Of a DNA stretch of 35,162 nt, positions 7,885 through 16,005 are shown piece by piece; within the stretch, counting starts at the first letter, position 1, and each line of letters opens with the position of its first letter. This stretch comes from Bacteroidota bacterium (GTDB lineage Bacteria; Bacteroidota; Bacteroidia; UBA7662; CANHCV01), in assembly GCA_947459245.1 (NCBI GenBank), contig CANHCV010000020.1, positions 1 to 35,162 of the forward strand, written 5' to 3'. A program made the position numbers and the translations under genes. The notes under the pieces were generated by a model. That model did not search any database. It was not told where the DNA came from and saw nothing but the letters and a program-made list of their open reading frames with translations.

Positions 7885-9315
7885 ATGTTATTGAAATTCA
7901 GGGTATTATTTTCATTTTACACGATGATGTTCCTGTTTTCTTGTTCCACAAAACAGGAAAACTCGGAAGCGTTACCCCGTAATCTGAGTCAGGTTGTAGA
8001 GAATTCGTTGCGAAATACCCAATTATGGACGGATTCTAATCAGCAAATTTCATCCAATCAAAACATTTCTACCCTGTATTCCAATGGAATTAAGGCGTGT
8101 CGGGTAGGGTCCATCCGAAATGCCCTCCGCTTGGGTGATTTGTGTTTTGAGTTAGCACAGAAATCTCGGGGAGATAGCGATTTTACCTTGGCTTACCATT
8201 TGATGGGAAAAGGCAGTTCCCTTTCCAAGAATTACGAGAAAGCCAATGAGAGTTTTACGAAAGCGGTAGAATTTGCTCAAAAATCTAAGTTCGACTTGGT
8301 TTTGCCCTACATTTATTCCGATTTGGCTGAATTGCAAATTCATCTTCAAAAGCCAGGGATTGGCTTGGACCTTCTCAAGAAAGTAGAGGTTTCTCCAGAG
8401 TTTCAAAAAAGTTTGCCCTTAAAAATGGCTTATCATGAACTTCGTTCAAACGCTTATTCCCAGTTAAATCAATTCAATTCAGCACAAAAAGAAGCCCAAA
8501 CTCATTTAGAATTGGCCCAAAATAGCCAAGATTTAAATTGGATTTCCCAAAGTAAGAATCTGCTTTGTGCTGTTGAAATTAAGCGAGGAAATTGGGTTGA
8601 AGCAAATCGCTGGTACGCTGAATCTGCCCAATTGGTTCAGAATTCGAAAGATTTTAGGGTGAAGGAAGAAACATATGTGTTGGGTCTTCAACTTGCAAAA
8701 GCCCAAAATGATGTACCCAAGATTTTGGCCAACCAAGAAAAGCTGATTGCCTTGAAAGATCAATTAATCATTGAAGAAAGAACGGGTCATCAAGAGGCAT
8801 TTTTCAAATCGCTTCAGTGGGGAGCGGTGGAACAGGAGCGAACTCAAATGGTAGAACTCACCGAGCGCAATCGGTTGTTGATGATCATTGGGGGGCTTAT
8901 TCTGGCGTTCGTTTCTACTTCTTTAATTTTATCGTATCGCCTAAGTCGAAAAATGAAATTGGCCAACCTCAAGCTAACGGCAAAAAACCGAGAAATTTAC
9001 AGGAAAAACGAAGAAATTGAAAAGAAATCTGAAGAATTGAATCGCCTTAACCGGGTGTTAGAAGCTAAAATTCAAGAACGTACCCAGAAACTTATTCATC
9101 AAAACAACAAACTTCGTGAAGTGGCTTACTACAATTCTCACCGCGTTCGTGGCCCGCTTTCTACCATCATGGGGTTGGTAGATTTGTACCAGGGAAAAAT
9201 GATGGACGACGTTCAATTGTTGATGAACGAAATTGATAATCACAGCCGAGAATTGGATCGCAATTTATTCGAAATCAACGAAGTTTTGAAAAAAGAGGAC
9301 CCAAGTTCCAATTAA
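7885..9315 (+). CDS. TPR membrane protein with a histidine-kinase-like H-box but no ATPase domain
   Basis: A 476-residue protein. The N-terminus has a lipoprotein-like signal (about 1-20, ending FLFSC). A helical TPR region spans about 50-300 (YHLMGKGSSLSKNYEKANE, LRSNAYSQLNQFNSAQKE). A membrane helix follows at about 332-353 (LMIIGGLILAFVSTSLIL), then a coiled coil, then a dimerisation-like segment with His419 in NSHRVRGPLSTIMGL, which matches the Bacteroidota HisKA H-box (SHxxRxPLxxIxGL). The protein stops about 50 residues later, with no N, G1, F or G2 box. It could dimerise with or be phosphorylated by another kinase, or be a non-catalytic sensor. I chose the ATG at 7885 and not 7864, because the signal peptide begins there. 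Confidence 0.75.
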   Translation: MLLKFRVLFSFYTMMFLFSCSTKQENSEALPRNLSQVVENSLRNTQLWTDSNQQISSNQNISTLYSNGIKACRVGSIRNALRLGDLCFELAQKSRGDSDFTLAYHLMGKGSSLSKNYEKANESFTKAVEFAQKSKFDLVLPYIYSDLAELQIHLQKPGIGLDLLKKVEVSPEFQKSLPLKMAYHELRSNAYSQLNQFNSAQKEAQTHLELAQNSQDLNWISQSKNLLCAVEIKRGNWVEANRWYAESAQLVQNSKDFRVKEETYVLGLQLAKAQNDVPKILANQEKLIALKDQLIIEERTGHQEAFFKSLQWGAVEQERTQMVELTERNRLLMIIGGLILAFVSTSLILSYRLSRKMKLANLKLTAKNREIYRKNEEIEKKSEELNRLNRVLEAKIQERTQKLIHQNNKLREVAYYNSHRVRGPLSTIMGLVDLYQGKMMDDVQLLMNEIDNHSRELDRNLFEINEVLKKEDPSSN

Positions 9316-9923
9316 CGGATCGGCGTTCGTAATAACTCTTGTTCTTCCAAAAATCCAATCAATTCATCTCCCGATTTTACTGGGCCAACGCCGGCGGGAG
9401 TACCCGTGAAAATGATATCGCCCATCTTCAAGGTGAAATACTGACTGATGGTGTGAATCAGAAAATCGAATTGAAACATCAAATCTTTGGTCCATCCTTC
9501 TTGAACCTTTTCGCCATTTTTGGTGAGGTAGAAATGAATGTTTTCAGGATTTTGAAGCCTTTCTTTCGGAATAAATTGCCCAACCACTGCCGATTGGTCG
9601 AAGCCTTTCGCCAATTCCCAGGGGTGGCCTTTGCTCTTCAATTCATTTTGCAATTCTCGTGCGGTGAAATCAATTCCCAACCCCACTTCATCGTAATACT
9701 TGTGGGCGAATTCTTGGTCGATGCATTTACCATTCCGGTTGATCTTTAAAATAATTTCCAATTCGTGGTGAATGGGCCCCAAATGATCGGGCAGAATAAA
9801 AATCTTTCCGTTTTGGAGTAGGGCACTTTCGGGTTTCAAAAAAATAAGTGGACGCTCCTCGATTTTGTTGCCTAACTCTTTAACGTGATCGGCGTAATTT
9901 CTTCCAATGCAAATGAATTTCAT
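9312..9923 (-). CDS. Fumarylacetoacetate hydrolase family protein
   Basis: A 203-residue protein of the short FAH type. It starts MKFICIGRNYADHVKELG. The metal-binding acidic residues are in HHELEIILKI and the conserved Asp is in VGLGIDFTARELQ. KGHPWELAKGFDQSA and GDIIFTGTPAGVGPVKSGD complete the family signature. Members hydrolyse or decarboxylate acyl-pyruvates and 2-keto-acid products of aromatic or amino-acid breakdown, or act as oxaloacetate decarboxylases or tautomerases; the substrate cannot be read here. Its stop overlaps that of the convergent TPR protein by four bases, and it is divergent from the E1 gene. A near-consensus -7 element (TAATTTCG, one mismatch) lies just upstream of its ATG. 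Confidence 0.88.
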   Translation of the reverse strand: MKFICIGRNYADHVKELGNKIEERPLIFLKPESALLQNGKIFILPDHLGPIHHELEIILKINRNGKCIDQEFAHKYYDEVGLGIDFTARELQNELKSKGHPWELAKGFDQSAVVGQFIPKERLQNPENIHFYLTKNGEKVQEGWTKDLMFQFDFLIHTISQYFTLKMGDIIFTGTPAGVGPVKSGDELIGFLEEQELLRTPIR

Positions 9924-9978
9924 AACCCGAAATTAAATCATTTTTGCTAAGCATTTTCCACCCTTCTAAATTTCGAAG

Positions 9979-9986
9979 TACCTTTG
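9979..9986 (+). promoter_or_regulatory. -7 promoter element of the E1 dehydrogenase gene
   Basis: TACCTTTG is a perfect TAnnTTTG. It lies five bases before the ATG at 9992, so the transcript would start at or next to the start codon. A good -33 TTG at the expected distance was not seen. Confidence 0.55.
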
Positions 9987-9991
9987 TAAAC

Positions 9992-12040
9992 ATGGATCGT
10001 TCAATTTTAGAAAAGGCTTGGCGTTTGATGTGCACTGCACGTGCTATGGCCGATTTGTATGATGAAAATAGGGATATTGCCAAATACGTTCACTCCACGT
10101 CCAAAGGACACGAGGCCATTCAATTGGCAACGGCATTTCACCTGAATCCAGTTGATTTCGTTAGTTTGTACTACCGCGATGAATCGGTTTTGCTGGGTCT
10201 TGGCCTTTCGCCATACGAATTGATGTTGCAACTCTTGGCCAAGAACGACGATCCATTCTCTGGCGGACGAACTTATTATGGACATCCTTCCTTAAAAAGA
10301 GATGGATTTCCTACCATTCCACACCAATCTTCCGCAACCGGAATGCAAGCCATTCCTGCGACTGGAATGGCCCAAGGGATTCAATACATGGAGCGGCAGG
10401 GGTTGATGCACAATGAAATTGCACCCATTGCACTTTGCTCTTTGGGCGACGGTAGCGTTACCGAAGGAGAGGTTGCCGAAGCGTTTCAAATGGCTGTTTT
10501 GCATCAAATGCCCATTGTTTATTTGATTCAAGATAACGATTGGGGCATTTCTGCAACGGGCAAAGAGATGCGGGCGATGGATGCCTACGAATATGCATCT
10601 GGCTTCAAAGGAATGAAGCGGATGCGCATCAATGGAAGCAGTTTTTCGGAAAGTTACGAAGGAATGAAAACGGCCATTGAATTCGTTCGAGAGAAACGAA
10701 AACCCATCTTGGTTCATGCCGCAGTGCCTTTGTTGGGACATCATACTTCCGGTGTGAGGAAAGAATGGTACCGAAGTGAAGACGATTTGGCTTCACACAC
10801 CACCAAAGACCCGTTTCCTGTATTAAAAAAAGAATGTTTGTCGGCGGGAATTACCGTGGATACGTTGGAAGCCATTCTAATAGAATCCGAAATTCGGGTG
10901 AAGGCCGATTGGAATAAAGCAGTTGCTGCACCCAATCCTCCGTTGGAATCGGTTCACGAAAACGAATTTGCTCCCACCCCCATCACAACTGAAGTGGGTG
11001 AACGCTCCCCGGAGGGAAGAACGCCCGTGGTGATGGTGGATGCGGCCCTTCATGCGTGCGAAGAAATTTTAGCCAAGCATCCCGAAGCCTTGTTGTACGG
11101 ACAAGACGTAGGTCGAACCTTGGGTGGCGTCTTTCGCGAAGCAGCAACATTGGCCGAAAAATTCGGCGATGAGCGAGTATTTAATACGCCCATCCAAGAA
11201 GCTTATTTGGTGGGTTCAACGGCGGGAATGGCTGCAGTAGGGGCAAAACCAATGGTAGAAATTCAGTTTGCAGACTACATTTGGTCTGGGGTAAATCAGT
11301 TGGTGGTTGAACTGTCGAAGAGCTGTTACCTCACGCGTGGTAAATTCCCCATATCCAGTGTTATTCGGGTTCCTTGTGGCGCTTACGGGAGCGGAGGTCC
11401 TTACCACAGCGGTTGCATTGAAAGCGCCATTCTAAGCGTTCGCGGTATTAAAGTCGTTTATCCTTCGAATGCGGCCGATATGAAAGGCTTGTTGAAAGCG
11501 GCATATTACGATCCCAATCCGGTGGTAGTTTTTGAACATAAGGGGTTGTATTGGAGCAAAGTGCCAGGAACGGCCGGTGCTAAAACCGTTGAGCCAGACG
11601 AGCATTATGTGGTACCCATTGGAAAAGGACGGGTTCATTTGAATTGCAGTGTTGAAGCTTTAGAAGATGGGGATTCTTGCGCTGTTATTACCTACGGAAT
11701 GGGTGTTTATTGGGCTGAAGCAGCTGCAAAGAAGTTTCCGGGTAGGGTAGAGGTGATTGATTTGAGGAGTTTGTACCCGTGCGACGAGCAATTGGTGATG
11801 GAAACGGTGAAGAAGCACGGGAAAGTGTTGGTACTTACCGAAGAGCAGCGGTTGAATTCGTTTGCTGAAGCATTGGCAGGGCGCATCAACGAGCAATGTT
11901 TCCGTTATTTGGATCAACCGGTTCGCGTTTTTGGAGCGTTGAATTTACCTGCAATTCCGCTGAACGAATTTTTAGAGAAAGAAATGTTGCCGTCAGCGGA
12001 AAAGGTAGAAAAAGAACTTCAAATTTTATTGGATTCGTAA
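9992..12040 (+). CDS. 2-oxoacid dehydrogenase E1, fused alpha and beta subunits
   Basis: A 682-residue single-chain E1. The alpha half (about 1-325) has the thiamine-diphosphate motif starting GDGSVTEGEVAEAF at about 152 and ending near residue 183 in IQDNDWGIS, plus YYRDESVLLGLGL. The beta half (about 345-682) begins PVVMVDAALHACEEIL and includes LLYGQDVGRTLGGVFREA, NTPIQEAYLVGSTAGMA and GAYGSGGPYHSGCIES. The enzyme decarboxylates branched-chain 2-oxoacids, pyruvate or a similar substrate and passes the acyl group to an E2 lipoamide. The substrate is not certain; Bacteroidota fusions are usually annotated as branched-chain or generic. I placed the start at 9992 and not at the upstream codon at 9944, because the E1-alpha N-terminus begins there and a promoter element lies between. 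No E2 or E3 gene is nearby. Confidence 0.9.
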   Translation: MDRSILEKAWRLMCTARAMADLYDENRDIAKYVHSTSKGHEAIQLATAFHLNPVDFVSLYYRDESVLLGLGLSPYELMLQLLAKNDDPFSGGRTYYGHPSLKRDGFPTIPHQSSATGMQAIPATGMAQGIQYMERQGLMHNEIAPIALCSLGDGSVTEGEVAEAFQMAVLHQMPIVYLIQDNDWGISATGKEMRAMDAYEYASGFKGMKRMRINGSSFSESYEGMKTAIEFVREKRKPILVHAAVPLLGHHTSGVRKEWYRSEDDLASHTTKDPFPVLKKECLSAGITVDTLEAILIESEIRVKADWNKAVAAPNPPLESVHENEFAPTPITTEVGERSPEGRTPVVMVDAALHACEEILAKHPEALLYGQDVGRTLGGVFREAATLAEKFGDERVFNTPIQEAYLVGSTAGMAAVGAKPMVEIQFADYIWSGVNQLVVELSKSCYLTRGKFPISSVIRVPCGAYGSGGPYHSGCIESAILSVRGIKVVYPSNAADMKGLLKAAYYDPNPVVVFEHKGLYWSKVPGTAGAKTVEPDEHYVVPIGKGRVHLNCSVEALEDGDSCAVITYGMGVYWAEAAAKKFPGRVEVIDLRSLYPCDEQLVMETVKKHGKVLVLTEEQRLNSFAEALAGRINEQCFRYLDQPVRVFGALNLPAIPLNEFLEKEMLPSAEKVEKELQILLDS

Positions 12041-12098
12041 AGCTGATTTTTATCATATCTTTTTCATCTTTTTAACTGTTCCTTTGACAAAAAAAAGT

Positions 12099-12995
12099 AT
12101 GAAAAAGTTCATTATCCTCTTTGTATTGTTCAACATGGTTATTGGGGTTGAGGCCCAAAATGTTGATTCTGGTCAGATCGTTTCAGTATTGCAAACGGAT
12201 GGTACCCAGTGGATTGGTCAAATTCTTTCGAGTAATTCTCGTGAAATTCTGTTTAAAACCCAAGAGGGGCGTGAATTATTCATTCCGCAGTTTGTTATTT
12301 CGAAAATTACTGCTGTAAAATTGTCGGAATTCAGTGAAAGTGGAAATTACATTGGGGAAGAAAAATTTTGCACCCGATATTTTCTTACGACCAATGGATT
12401 GCCATTGAAAAAGAAAACCGGATACATTCAGTGGAATTTATTCGGTCCAGATATTCAATTCAGTGTAACGGATAAGTTGGGAGTAGGGTTAATGACGAGT
12501 TGGGTTGGGATTCCAATGATTGCTACCATCAAGTATTCCACCGAAATTGCCGATAACCTCCACATTGCCTTGGGAGGATTGATTGGCACGGGTACATGGG
12601 CTGCTCCTGATTACGGTGGTATCCTTCCTTTTGCAGCCCTTACGTTGGGCAATGAAAAAAGAAACATCAATTTCAGTGGAGGTTACGGCGCCATTTGGAC
12701 CGAGGGGGATCGCGATGGCAGAACATTGGTTTCTCTGGCTGGAATGTCGAAAATTGGCAAAAAGGTATCTTTGGTGTTCGACTCCTTCATCATTTTGCCG
12801 AAATCTGCAACGGAATTGGATCCGTTTGGCAATTCGAGAGCTGTTACCAAAAGTGGTTTAGCCATCATTACTCCTGGGTTACGGTTCCATCAATCGGAGA
12901 CGTCGGCCTTTCAATTTGGATTTACGGGCATGTATGCCAACGCAGAGTGGGTTCCGGTTCCGATACCCATGGTTCAGTGGTACCGAGCGTTTTAA
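12099..12995 (+). CDS. Exported beta-rich protein of unknown function
   Basis: A 298-residue product with a cleavable signal peptide (MKKFIILFVLFNMVIG, then VEAQ). The first mature part, about 20-75, forms short beta-strands: GQIVSVLQTDGTQWIGQIL and EILFKTQEGRELFIP, a pattern resembling small SH3- or Sm-like folds. The rest has alternating aromatic and Gly-rich strands (YIQWNLFGPDIQFSV, GLMTSWVGIPMIATIKYS, LRFHQSETSAFQFGFTGMYANAEW) like an outer-membrane beta-barrel. I do not recognise a named family. The ATG at 12099 was preferred over the TTG at 12084 because the signal peptide begins there. A one-mismatch -7 element (TTCCTTTG) lies at 12079-12086. Confidence 0.7.
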   Translation: MKKFIILFVLFNMVIGVEAQNVDSGQIVSVLQTDGTQWIGQILSSNSREILFKTQEGRELFIPQFVISKITAVKLSEFSESGNYIGEEKFCTRYFLTTNGLPLKKKTGYIQWNLFGPDIQFSVTDKLGVGLMTSWVGIPMIATIKYSTEIADNLHIALGGLIGTGTWAAPDYGGILPFAALTLGNEKRNINFSGGYGAIWTEGDRDGRTLVSLAGMSKIGKKVSLVFDSFIILPKSATELDPFGNSRAVTKSGLAIITPGLRFHQSETSAFQFGFTGMYANAEWVPVPIPMVQWYRAF

Positions 12996-13026
12996 ACAAA
13001 AAAGAATAATAACCGATGTTATCAAC

Positions 13027-13070
13027 TTTCAGGTGTCTTTTTTTTTGATTCAATTGGAATCATCCTGAAA
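13027..13070. repeat. Imperfect inverted repeat in the 12996-13243 intergenic region
   Basis: TTTCAGG at 13027-13033 pairs with CCTGAAA at 13064-13070. An inner stem, TGATTC/GAATCA around AATTG, lies at 46-62 of the same hundred. A T-run interrupts the left arm. It may act as a terminator-like structure after the preceding gene, though no T-tract follows it on the plus strand. Confidence 0.4.
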
Positions 13071-13137
13071 CCAGATAATGGAAAAAAAAGATTGTTTTTT
13101 TAATATGAACTTGAATTTTGGAAAAAAATAAAATAAA

Positions 13138-13166
13138 TTGGTTGTTGAAAAAAAATCCTATTTTTG
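13138..13166 (+). promoter_or_regulatory. Promoter of the unknown lipoprotein gene
   Basis: TTG at 13138-13140 and TATTTTTG at 13159-13166 match the -33 and -7 elements of Bacteroidota promoters, with an 18-base spacer. The expected transcript has a 5' leader of about 70 bases. This is the best two-part promoter in the window. Confidence 0.6.
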
Positions 13167-13243
13167 TTTTTGATAGTCGGAACTAGGTCCCCAAAATATT
13201 GGACAAATTCCGCAAAGCTTTATTATTAAGGATCAAATAATTA

Positions 13244-13852
13244 ATGATGAAAAAAATATTTTTAATTTTAAGTGGAGTAATTTTAATGTTAGTAACTTTG
13301 CAAAGTTGTTCTACGGATGTGAGTGAAATTGAAAGTCAACTTAATACGGTTGAAAAACGATATACCATGTTCATGACATTCGATGGGTGTTTAAAAAATA
13401 TTACTGAACTCAATAAGGATACTGCAAATCGAAATGCCCAAACAAAACTTGTAGCGACAATTTTGCCAGAAACGTTCAAATTCTTAAATGGTGAAATTGA
13501 ATATTTAAATTCAATTGAGGTTGACGAAAAGAACAAAGAGGTTTTAGATCGATACAAATTAAAAATTGGAACTTTGTTAGCGGAGCATATCAAAATTTTC
13601 AGATTGGTTTTTGTGGAAGGTGCCAAACAACAACCAGATTATTGGGGTAAACTAACATTAGAAGGATCAAATTATGACATACTTAGGCAGGAGTGCGAAA
13701 ATAAGACTCAAAAAAGTGTCATTAAAATGGAGTTAAACAATTTTATGATGATCCGATTCAAAAAAATTATTCAGAAATCAGATGATTTTGGAAATGAAGA
13801 AATAGAGATCGAATCGCCTTTGGACTCTGAGCTTATTCCGATGAAATTGTAA
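13244..13852 (+). CDS. Putative lipoprotein of unknown function
   Basis: A 202-residue protein with a lipoprotein signal peptide ending in the lipobox LQSC (Cys22). The mature part is mostly helical and charged, with a probable coiled coil at about 25-60 and no repeats that I recognise. An ATG pair at 13244/13247 leaves the exact start open by one codon. The gene stands alone behind its own promoter, between the exported beta-rich protein and a convergent amphi-Trp gene. Base composition is clearly AT-richer than the housekeeping part, as in the accessory region that follows. No function is suggested. Confidence 0.7.
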   Translation: MMKKIFLILSGVILMLVTLQSCSTDVSEIESQLNTVEKRYTMFMTFDGCLKNITELNKDTANRNAQTKLVATILPETFKFLNGEIEYLNSIEVDEKNKEVLDRYKLKIGTLLAEHIKIFRLVFVEGAKQQPDYWGKLTLEGSNYDILRQECENKTQKSVIKMELNNFMMIRFKKIIQKSDDFGNEEIEIESPLDSELIPMKL

Positions 13853-14059
13853 TTTGATGAATATAAACATTGATCCTTAATCCATTTTTCTCTTAGATTG
13901 GTCATTGGTTCATTTCCATTAGGATGTATTTATTTAAGCTGTTCAAAGGCAAATGATTAACTTAATGGTAAAGTTGTATTTCTTTGTAAGATGTTTTACT
14001 GATTCATTCTTACCACTGTAAAGGATTGAAATAACTAGGGTAATAAAAGTAAATAATTA

Positions 14060-14086
14060 AAAAGCCCCACATCTGTGAGGCTTTTT
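14060..14086. terminator. Bidirectional rho-independent terminator
   Basis: The stem AGCCCCACA / TGTGAGGCT (14063-14082, one wobble) is flanked by AAAA on the left and TTTTTT on the right. It can end the minus-strand amphi-Trp transcript (T-tract TTTTT on that strand) and plus-strand transcripts arriving from the lipoprotein gene. Confidence 0.8.
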
Positions 14087-14094
14087 TCAGGCTG

Positions 14095-14307
14095 TTATTT
14101 TTCCCAAGATAACTGAAATTCCAATTCGCACTCATTTTTCGAATTTTCGAATTCAATTGAAAATGCAGCGCTATCTGGAACATAAATGGGATTGCCATCC
14201 ACCATAATTCTGAAATTTTCATTGGCCTCAAGGCAATCTGCTAATCTGCGGAGTTTCTCAATGAATTTTTCTTTGGAATACTCCTTTTCTAATTCTAAAT
14301 CTTTCAT
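14095..14307 (-). CDS. Amphi-Trp domain protein
   Basis: A 70-residue protein with the pattern of the amphi-Trp domain. An N-terminal helix reads YSKEKFIEKLRRLADCLEAN, a beta-strand pair around FRIMVDGNPIYVP follows, and the C-terminus ECELEFQLSWEK alternates acidic and hydrophobic residues before a Trp. The domain is small, found in diverse bacteria and archaea, and of unknown function. The gene starts one base before the 3' end of the DUF481-like gene and is followed by a bidirectional terminator, so the two probably form a two-gene transcript. The alternative overlapping frame at 14010-14231 lacks such features. Confidence 0.75.
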   Translation of the reverse strand: MKDLELEKEYSKEKFIEKLRRLADCLEANENFRIMVDGNPIYVPDSAAFSIEFENSKNECELEFQLSWEK

Positions 14308-14308
14308 G

Positions 14309-15115
14309 TTATTTAAAAAGTAATTTTAGGTTCAGTTGATAATTATAAAAGAATTTTTGGCTTGCAATGGGTGGGTTGGAGTCATAAAGGCCATCTGAAA
14401 TCAAACCAATTCCAAAGTGGTCATTGAATTGATAGGAAATAGTAGAACTACTCATGTTTCTGATTGATTTTAAACTTGGAATTGCTTGAAAAGAAGATTG
14501 AAATGATAAATTCCAATGGTTGGTTTGACGGCTGGCCTTAAATCCCAATATTCCCCTGATGGTTTTTTTTACAACGTTCTGATCCGACTTTGTCTTGTCC
14601 CACAATTGAGTGTTCCATTGTTCATATTCGTAGCCGATCCCTGCATTGATTGCCAAAGAGTTGCTATCAGCATTTAAAAAATCGTAGTTGATGCAATTCT
14701 GTGAAAAATAACGATCTTTCAAGCCTCTAGCAACATCCCATTGGTTGCCAACAATTACATCGTAATTCATTTGGTCGTTTTGGTATTTGCGGTATCGAAG
14801 TGTATGTTGCCCGGAGTTGATTGCGGTTACCTGTGATAACTTCGTTCGATCAATCCGAGATTGAATTAAAATCCAGTTTTCTTTTTTAAGTTTCAAGCCT
14901 AAATCCACCAAGTAATCAAAATTCAAAACGTTGTTTTTGTACCGGTCTGATTCCAATGAAAACTGAATGGAAGAATATTTCTTAAAGGATTTCAAGGAAT
15001 CTAAATTGAGATCCAATTGGTCCAACAAGAGTATTTGCCCTTTCGAGATATTGGAAAAAAATGTAACGAAGATCAAAACGATGAAAAGCCGATATTTTTG
15101 AACTTTCTTGAGCAC
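14309..15115 (-). CDS. DUF481-like outer-membrane beta-barrel protein
   Basis: A 268-residue exported protein. A hydrophobic signal peptide (RLFIVLIFVTFFSNISKGQ) is followed by repeated amphipathic strands such as YSSIQFSLESDRYKNNVLNF, HTLRYRKYQNDQMNYDVIVG, LAINAGIGYEYEQWNTQLW and WNLSFQSSFQAIP, ending in a barrel strand NYQLNLKLLFK. This matches DUF481-type proteins (salt-induced outer-membrane protein type), though conservation is loose. I set the start at the GTG at 15115; the frame continues upstream, but a perfect minus-strand -7 element at 15134-15141 would put transcription start at about 15128. The gene is divergent from the nine-gene operon. Confidence 0.65.
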   Translation of the reverse strand: MLKKVQKYRLFIVLIFVTFFSNISKGQILLLDQLDLNLDSLKSFKKYSSIQFSLESDRYKNNVLNFDYLVDLGLKLKKENWILIQSRIDRTKLSQVTAINSGQHTLRYRKYQNDQMNYDVIVGNQWDVARGLKDRYFSQNCINYDFLNADSNSLAINAGIGYEYEQWNTQLWDKTKSDQNVVKKTIRGILGFKASRQTNHWNLSFQSSFQAIPSLKSIRNMSSSTISYQFNDHFGIGLISDGLYDSNPPIASQKFFYNYQLNLKLLFK

Positions 15116-15133
15116 ATTTTTCTTTTTAACGCT

Positions 15134-15141
15134 CAAATCTA
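15134..15141 (-). promoter_or_regulatory. -7 promoter element of the DUF481-like gene
   Basis: The minus strand reads TAGATTTG, a perfect TAnnTTTG, about 20 bases upstream of the GTG start at 15115. It is back to back with the plus-strand element at 15154-15161. Confidence 0.55.
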
Positions 15142-15153
15142 CATAAAAAGTTT

Positions 15154-15161
15154 TAGTTTTG
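15154..15161 (+). promoter_or_regulatory. -7 promoter element of the nine-gene envelope operon
   Basis: TAGTTTTG is a perfect TAnnTTTG and lies 15 bases before the ATG at 15177, giving a leader of roughly ten bases. It is the only clear promoter element noticed between here and 23256, which supports a single transcript for the operon. Confidence 0.55.
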
Positions 15162-15176
15162 TAAAAAAAGACAATC

Positions 15177-15512
15177 ATGTATCTTAAATGCAATATCGAA
15201 ATAACCCTAAATCAAGGTGGAAATAAATATTTTGTTCGTTTACTCGAGTTAGATCCTTTAAAGAATGATGTACTTGAGGGACAATGGATTGAAAATGACT
15301 CCTACGGTTTTACCAGTAAACCAGTGGTCAAATTGGTTGAGTTCATGTTTCCTTTTTCAGAAGTTGGAGAATTTTACCCCGAGCTTCAAATAGTCATTTT
15401 TTCTGAGGCTGGTGAAAAGGTTTATGAGTCTGAAATCAATAAGGATTTTTCTTTTTTTGAATTAAATGATGTTGAAAAACTAACCATCGATTTCAAATCG
15501 GTTTCTCTTTAA
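15177..15512 (+). CDS. Small soluble protein, first gene of the DUF4407/OmpA operon
   Basis: A 111-residue protein without signal peptide or membrane helix, so probably cytoplasmic. It is predicted to be beta-rich (MYLKCNIEITLNQGGNKYFVR, FYPELQIVIFSEAGEKVYES, VEKLTIDFKSVS) with many acidic residues. I do not recognise a family. It is followed with zero spacing by the next gene (stop TAA directly before ATG) and so is almost certainly co-translated with it. Its place as first gene suggests a soluble component of the same complex. Confidence 0.75.
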   Translation: MYLKCNIEITLNQGGNKYFVRLLELDPLKNDVLEGQWIENDSYGFTSKPVVKLVEFMFPFSEVGEFYPELQIVIFSEAGEKVYESEINKDFSFFELNDVEKLTIDFKSVSL

Positions 15513-15995
15513 ATGAGTTGGTTGTTTTTTTTAGGATTGGAAAAGCGGTTTGAGATCTTTGATCCCAAATTCGCACCCTATTTTGAAAAATCTCAAGGAG
15601 TTTACCAACTTCGGATTGAGGGTAGAACAAAAGTAGTGGATGGTCAGCGGTTCATCGGGCCATGTTTGGTTTTTTGGAACAAGCGAAATTCACTCTTTTT
15701 TCAAAAGGTGGTAAAAGAAATTACCGTTGAACAAGCTACTGAGGCAAGGTCGTTCGATGATCTTTTTTCAAACCCCCAATGGATTCAACATGGAATTCAC
15801 CCCCAAACACTTCCTTTCCATCCTAAACATTTAGAATTAACTATTACGCAATCTTTGGAGGTTCATCAACAAACTCCACAGTTTCATCAGAATATTCAAA
15901 AAACACAATCATTTTCTTTCCAAAAAAACAATGGTTTAAACATTCGACTTCCTATTGATGAATTGGAAGATAAACTTAAAAATGCAAAAGTATAA
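15513..15995 (+). CDS. Hypothetical protein of the DUF4407/OmpA operon
   Basis: A 160-residue protein beginning MSWLFFLGLEKRFEIFD. The short hydrophobic start (WLFFLGL) is not long enough for a convincing membrane helix. The middle is beta-rich (YQLRIEGRTKVVDGQRF, GPCLVFWNKRNSLFFQKVV), and the second half is rich in Gln and His (TITQSLEVHQQTPQFHQNIQ), which looks like a disordered linker. There is a short C-terminal helix. No family is recognised. It begins directly at the stop of the previous gene and ends ten bases before the DUF4407 gene. Confidence 0.72.
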   Translation: MSWLFFLGLEKRFEIFDPKFAPYFEKSQGVYQLRIEGRTKVVDGQRFIGPCLVFWNKRNSLFFQKVVKEITVEQATEARSFDDLFSNPQWIQHGIHPQTLPFHPKHLELTITQSLEVHQQTPQFHQNIQKTQSFSFQKNNGLNIRLPIDELEDKLKNAKV

Positions 15996-16005
15996 AAATT
16001 AAAAT

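Noticed and set aside
9944-9991. Upstream in-frame start for the E1 gene
   Set aside because: The extra 16 residues are not part of E1-alpha, and a perfect promoter -7 element lies between this codon and the ATG at 9992.
14010-14231. 73-codon minus-strand ORF overlapping the amphi-Trp gene
   Set aside because: It runs through the terminator hairpin and has no domain-like pattern; the other frame matches the amphi-Trp domain.
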